From the NCBI GenBank assembly GCA_946886975.1, contig CAMPJV010000073.1, positions 1 through 9,974 on the forward strand: a stretch of 9,974 nt of DNA, in the 5' to 3' direction. Made by a program: the position numbers and the translations under genes. The stretch's first letter is position 1. Each line of letters starts with the position of its first letter. This stretch comes from an uncultured Taibaiella sp. Its GTDB lineage: Bacteria > Bacteroidota > Bacteroidia > Chitinophagales > Chitinophagaceae. This document shows, one piece after another, positions 6,183 through 9,974 of this stretch. The notes beneath the pieces are model-generated. The model had not been told where the DNA came from. It made no database searches and saw only the letters and a program-made list of their open reading frames with translations.

Positions 6183-7241
6183 ATGGAGGTGTCAAAAAAA
6201 CGAAGCGCTGTTGCAGTTTGGCTATTGGTCGGGGTAATCATGATTATTGTTCAGATTCTCCTCGGTGGGATTACAAGGTTGACGGGATCTGGCTTGTCGA
6301 TTACAGAGTGGAAGCCATTAATGGGTACTCTTCCACCGTTGAACGAGCAGGAGTGGCTCAAGGCCTTTGAGAAATATAAGCAAATTGCACAATATCATTA
6401 CCTAAACAGCCATTTCACGCTGCAGGATTTCAAGTCCATCTTTTTCTGGGAATGGCTCCACAGAGTCTGGGCCCGGTTGTTAGGCGTGGTGTTCATCATC
6501 GGATTTGTGTATTTCTTAATCAGAAGGTACTTTGACCGCCAAATGGTTATTCCGTTTATTGCACTTTTCATTCTTGGCGGACTACAAGGACTTGTCGGCT
6601 GGATTATGGTGAAGAGCGGCCTCAATGATACAGATCTATATGTTAGCCATATTAAGCTTGCTGTTCACTTCATAGCGGCACTTGTACTGCTATGCTATAC
6701 ATTGTGGTTTGCACTACAGCTATTAGTGCCACCAACATCTATTATTGACAATCACAGGTTGTACTGGGCCACGATGGTCACTACAGGACTATTAAGTATC
6801 CAGTTAATTTATGGAGCTTTTATGGCCGGACTGAAGGCCGCTCCATACGCTCCAACGTTTCCGACAATAAACGGTGAATGGATACCTTCCGATGTGCTCA
6901 CTAAGAGTCTGATCAATGATCCCATAAGCGTGCAATTTATTCACAGGCAACTCGCGTATTTGCTCGGCACTGTAATCATCTTCTGGTTTATTTTCTCGTT
7001 TCGACAAACCCGACAGCATGCGGGAAGCCTCCTCAAGTCAGTGATATGGTACCCTCTCATCCTGGTATTATTGCAGATCACGCTAGGCATCATTACAGTG
7101 CTACAGGCACCAAAAATGGGAAGCAGTCGCTTTGGAAGCTATGAGCTACTGGCGGAGGCGCACCAATTAGTTGCCATGTTTCTGCTCGTATCACTAATGA
7201 TAAATCTTTATATCACTTCAGGCCGCACATCTCGAAGCTGA
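6183..7241 (+). CDS. ctaA: Heme A synthase (COX15/CtaA family)
   Basis: This integral membrane enzyme oxidises the C8 methyl of heme O to a formyl group, making heme A for aa3-type cytochrome oxidase. The product has 352 residues, a normal length, and about eight membrane segments (near 11-32, 97-113, 121-142, 155-180, 194-215, 252-273, 285-308 and 325-345). Family signatures: LLGGITRLTGSGLSITEW (26-43), the heme-ligand histidines His93 in WLHRVWARLLG, His156/His162 in SHIKLAVHF, His254 in FIHRQLAYLLG, and His327 in AEAHQLVAM. The internal repeat of two four-helix halves is visible. I chose the ATG at 6183 because it begins the conserved hydrophobic start and lies just after the promoter box. 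No ctaB or cox gene is in view, so the oxidase genes lie elsewhere. The gene implies that the organism respires oxygen. A patatin gene follows 77 bases later on the same strand, with no convincing terminator between them. Confidence 0.96.
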   Translation: MEVSKKRSAVAVWLLVGVIMIIVQILLGGITRLTGSGLSITEWKPLMGTLPPLNEQEWLKAFEKYKQIAQYHYLNSHFTLQDFKSIFFWEWLHRVWARLLGVVFIIGFVYFLIRRYFDRQMVIPFIALFILGGLQGLVGWIMVKSGLNDTDLYVSHIKLAVHFIAALVLLCYTLWFALQLLVPPTSIIDNHRLYWATMVTTGLLSIQLIYGAFMAGLKAAPYAPTFPTINGEWIPSDVLTKSLINDPISVQFIHRQLAYLLGTVIIFWFIFSFRQTRQHAGSLLKSVIWYPLILVLLQITLGIITVLQAPKMGSSRFGSYELLAEAHQLVAMFLLVSLMINLYITSGRTSRS

Positions 7242-7318
7242 AGCCAACCACTGGTTTTTACAACTTAGAGAATTGGGCAATAAAAGTTGTAGTTTGAAGT
7301 TCTTTTTAGACAGGCCTG

Positions 7319-9547
7319 ATGTTGAAGCTGCTGCATGGTATATATCGTTTTCTACCAGTACAACTTGTACTACTTCATTTCCGCAAATACCAACTTCTCT
7401 TGCTGTTTTGGGTCATTATCCTGGCCACCGTCACTGGAAACTTTGCCTCTCACTTTGGTGCGTCCAGCCTTTTCCTTGCACCTGAATATCTCGGGGAGAT
7501 AAACTTCCTTAGCATGTTTTTGCTAGGCAGCGCTATGGCTATCTTTGCAATGGCCTGGAATATTACCACCTTTATTATCCATAGCCATCGAGTACCGTTC
7601 CTGGGTGCTACTAAACAGGCCTTTCTGAAATACTGCATCAATAACGCAATAATACCTATTGCATTTCTACTCTTCTATTCAGTTGTAAGTGTGCACTTTC
7701 AGTGGAAATATGAACACACAGAACCATTACAAATCCTGGTGCTTCAACTGGGTTTCTACCTTGGTTTCATTGTGATAATTCTGATTAGCTTCCTCTATTT
7801 TTTTAGAGTTGACAGGGATCTCTTTAAGGTCGTACTGGCCAAAATAACGAACCCTTCGCTCATCCGGGAGTTTATTCCCTATGACTCGCTGGATGTAGAG
7901 TTCGATATCGTTAGGGCTGACAGCTTCCTTTCTGAAACGTTGAAAGTACAATTCATAAGTGATCTGGAATCTTATTCTCCGCGGCTACTGACAACGGTAC
8001 TTAGGAGACATCACAGGAACGCCATAACCGCTACAATTTTTGCCTTGTCGCTCCTCCTTGTGCTAGGCGCTTTCATGGAGGACCCCCGGCTCCGGATACC
8101 TGCCGCATGTGGGTTCCTGATCCTGTTCGCTGTGATGATGGGAGTCGTAGGAGCAGTAAAATATTTTCTCAAGACCTGGGAGCTGGTAGGATGGCTGGTC
8201 ATTACGCTAGTGCTATCTCTCCTTGTCCGGTACAGGATCTTTGACCTCCGAAGTATTGCTTATGGCGTTGACTATCATACAGCGGAGCACAGTCGCCCCG
8301 CTTACAACTACAAGCATCTGAAAACTTTATTCAATCCTCACCGATACGAGCAGGATAAGCTTTCGGGAGAAAACAGATTGAACAACTGGTTGTCAAAAAG
8401 AGCCGATTCTTCAATCAAGCCTCCCCTTATCGTTTTAACTGTGAGTGGGGGTGGTTCTCGTTCAGCATATTGGTCGTTTAGAGTACTACAGTATCTGGAT
8501 AGTATCTCAAAAGGAACGCTGTTTTCCAATTCAGTACTCATGACTGGAGCCTCCGGCGGCATGATTGGTGCAGCATACTGGAGGAGCGTGCATACTGCGC
8601 ATATTGAAGGCAGAATTGCTAATCCGTACGATAGTAAATACCTTGAGAACATGGGAAAGGATCTGCTAAATGCGATCATATTTTCCTTTGCCAGTGTAGA
8701 TCTCATATCGCCATTCAATAAGATCTCAATTGCCGGATATAGCTACACTAAAGACCGCGGATATGCTATGGAGCAGGAGATGGTCCGAAATACGGAAGGC
8801 TTGCTGGATCAAAAACTTAGTGACTATCAACTCGCAGAGGCACAGGGTCGCATTCCCCAGTTGATCATTAATGGAACCATAGTTAATGATGGCAGAAGGC
8901 TGCTTATTTCATCGCAGCCAGTCAGTTATCTGACGCAACCCTCATATTCGCTGAGAGATACGTTCCAGCCCCCCATTGACGCCGTAGACTTCGCTACGTT
9001 CTTCACGAATCAGAATCCCTATAACCTGAGGCTAACGACTGCCCTGCGCATGAACGCCACATTTCCCATCGTTCTTCCCGTTGTGAAGCTACCCTCGAAG
9101 CCAACTATCAATGTAATGGACGCTGGACTGAGGGATAATTTCGGGTTTGAAGTGGCGTGTCGCTACCTATTCGTATATCGTGACTGGATTGAGCAAAACG
9201 TGGGAAACGTCATATTCCTGGAGATCAGGGATACGAGAGAACATGAGGTGTTCCCGCCCACTGGACAAGACAAGCTGCGAACCATGATAGCAGATCCTGC
9301 GTTTGTCATTCAGAACAAATGGGAGCCATTCCAGTCTTATAATCATGGCTATTTTAAAGATTTCATGCCCACATTGATGAACAAGCTACATTTTTTGTCA
9401 ATGACCTATATACCACAGGAGATTGACAAATCTGCAGCTTTGAATTTCCATATTACCGAACGAGAGAAACAGGATATCTACCAGTCCGTATTGCACCAGC
9501 AGAACCAGGCAACATCGAAACAGTTTCTACAACTTTTGAATCAATAA
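7319..9547 (+). CDS. Polytopic membrane protein with C-terminal patatin-like phospholipase domain
   Basis: This gene encodes a 742-residue product. The N-terminal half holds about seven hydrophobic segments (near 25-41, 62-84, 108-126, 138-162, 234-252, 262-283 and 288-305), with a charged loop at 163-233. From about 365 a patatin/cPLA2-type hydrolase domain follows: oxyanion-hole loop SGGGSRSAYW (376-385), nucleophile elbow GASGG (410-414, Ser412), and the dyad aspartate in MDAGLRDNFG (Asp601). Ser412 and Asp601 would form the Ser-Asp dyad. The third motif has Ala where DGG is usual; DxG forms occur in the superfamily, so I expect activity. Likely role: hydrolysis of membrane phospholipid acyl esters at the inner membrane, with the catalytic part probably cytoplasmic; substrate and side are inferred. 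It starts 77 bases after ctaA. The ATG at 7319 has only a weak AGG upstream. Its last 21 bases overlap the convergent gene's end. I know no characterised protein with exactly this architecture. Confidence 0.86.
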   Translation: MLKLLHGIYRFLPVQLVLLHFRKYQLLLLFWVIILATVTGNFASHFGASSLFLAPEYLGEINFLSMFLLGSAMAIFAMAWNITTFIIHSHRVPFLGATKQAFLKYCINNAIIPIAFLLFYSVVSVHFQWKYEHTEPLQILVLQLGFYLGFIVIILISFLYFFRVDRDLFKVVLAKITNPSLIREFIPYDSLDVEFDIVRADSFLSETLKVQFISDLESYSPRLLTTVLRRHHRNAITATIFALSLLLVLGAFMEDPRLRIPAACGFLILFAVMMGVVGAVKYFLKTWELVGWLVITLVLSLLVRYRIFDLRSIAYGVDYHTAEHSRPAYNYKHLKTLFNPHRYEQDKLSGENRLNNWLSKRADSSIKPPLIVLTVSGGGSRSAYWSFRVLQYLDSISKGTLFSNSVLMTGASGGMIGAAYWRSVHTAHIEGRIANPYDSKYLENMGKDLLNAIIFSFASVDLISPFNKISIAGYSYTKDRGYAMEQEMVRNTEGLLDQKLSDYQLAEAQGRIPQLIINGTIVNDGRRLLISSQPVSYLTQPSYSLRDTFQPPIDAVDFATFFTNQNPYNLRLTTALRMNATFPIVLPVVKLPSKPTINVMDAGLRDNFGFEVACRYLFVYRDWIEQNVGNVIFLEIRDTREHEVFPPTGQDKLRTMIADPAFVIQNKWEPFQSYNHGYFKDFMPTLMNKLHFLSMTYIPQEIDKSAALNFHITEREKQDIYQSVLHQQNQATSKQFLQLLNQ

Positions 9548-9974
9548 ATCCCATTCAGGCAATTTAGGTATCCATTTCCTCCCGAGAAGTTTGTCCATTA
9601 GCGAACGGCACATTCGAAAGCGCTGCTTTTCGTCGACTAGGCCTACAGGATCAATCATTTTGCTATACTTCACAAGTTCGTCCCAGCTGCAATCATTGAA
9701 ATGTTCAAAGAAAGATTGGAGAAGAACACGCAATTCCTTTAGATTCCAATAGTGAAATACTACTGCATCAGCAGGAAGTATCTGACCGTAGTTACCAAAG
9801 TAAATTGAGAAGGCGTACTGCTCAATAATGTGTTTTGGATACTCCTTGTAAACACTATCAGTGAACTCAAGGACGCAATCCAGAATTTCTGACCTATCTG
9901 TTGAAAAACCAAGGACTCCTGCATTCCACATGGTAGTATTTGGAGGAATATTTATAGATGAAATTCCTGCAGGA
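9527..9974 (-). CDS. Glycosyltransferase-like protein, C-terminal part only (5' end outside window)
   Basis: The frame is open from the right edge to a TAG at 9527-9529, giving 148 visible residues; the ATG at 9929-9931 is internal, because the preceding 14 codons read PAGISSINIPPNTT without a stop. Visible blocks: MWNAGVLGF, about 40 residues later IIEQYAFSIYF, then ILPADAVVFHYWNLKE, then a helical tail ending LPEWDLLIQKL. The order N-x-G-V, E-Q-x-A and a downstream His resembles the C-terminal half of GT-A fold nucleotide-sugar transferases (GT8-like or PF03407-like), where these parts surround donor and metal binding. The DxD motif would be in the missing part, so function is tentative. 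No signal peptide or membrane segment is visible. It converges on the patatin gene with a 21-base overlap and no terminator between. Being a real gene is likely; the family is a moderate guess. Confidence 0.6.
   Translation of the reverse strand, partial: PAGISSINIPPNTTMWNAGVLGFSTDRSEILDCVLEFTDSVYKEYPKHIIEQYAFSIYFGNYGQILPADAVVFHYWNLKELRVLLQSFFEHFNDCSWDELVKYSKMIDPVGLVDEKQRFRMCRSLMDKLLGRKWIPKLPEWDLLIQKL

Noticed and set aside
6128..6370. 80-codon plus frame overlapping the start of ctaA
   Set aside because: It is out of frame with ctaA, has no motif and ends inside it; ctaA itself has full family support.
7246..7260. Possible terminator after ctaA (AACCA..TGGTT followed by Ts)
   Set aside because: The loop would be one base with a 5-bp stem, which cannot form a stable hairpin.
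7273..7296. Possible promoter for the patatin gene (TTG...TAGTTTG)
   Set aside because: The -7 box is one base short of TAnnTTTG and the spacer is only 14 bases. Readthrough from ctaA is equally likely.
1..9974. Search for a defence system, CRISPR array, mobile element or biosynthetic cluster
   Set aside because: No repeat-spacer pattern, transposase, integrase, toxin-antitoxin pair or tRNA was seen. Nearly all genes are recognisable core functions.

Overview
The window looks like chromosomal DNA from an aerobic Bacteroidota bacterium, most likely from the Cytophagales/Chitinophagales side, although the sequence does not settle the order. The evidence is a Bacteroidota-type HU protein, RNase G and heme A synthase, two matches to the phylum's TTTG/TAnnTTTG promoter, almost no Shine-Dalgarno sequences ahead of the starts, and a moderate GC content. 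I see no rRNA, tRNA, CRISPR array, insertion sequence or phage gene.

Left part (1-2289, minus strand): a queA-type tRNA ribosyltransferase-isomerase gene that runs off the left edge. It follows four bases after a dGTPase-family HD hydrolase gene (dgt-like). A clear intrinsic terminator lies just upstream of dgt and closes the next cluster.

Centre (2313-5888, minus strand): an apparent operon read from a strong promoter at 5860-5888. The order is HU, a membrane-anchored TPR protein (TTG start), a 29-residue very basic AURKAIP1/COX24-like protein (probably ribosomal), RNase G, a small exported protein, and the terminator. This groups nucleoid structure, ribosome and RNA processing functions.

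Divergent region (5727-6182): 456 bases with no convincing gene. It holds the HU promoter and leader, a set of nested inverted and direct repeats (6025-6102), and a promoter that starts the heme A synthase transcript almost at its ATG.

Right part (6183-9974): heme A synthase (ctaA/COX15) and then, on the same strand, a 742-residue polytopic membrane protein with a C-terminal patatin lipase domain. Its 3' end overlaps by 21 bases the 3' end of a convergent gene that enters from the right edge, probably a glycosyltransferase-like protein.

Most of this is core housekeeping. I did not find a complete new defence or mobile system. The points most worth a second look are the 29-residue basic protein, the membrane patatin, the repeat cluster between HU and ctaA, the HU variant lacking the intercalating proline, and the terminator placed in the dgt leader.
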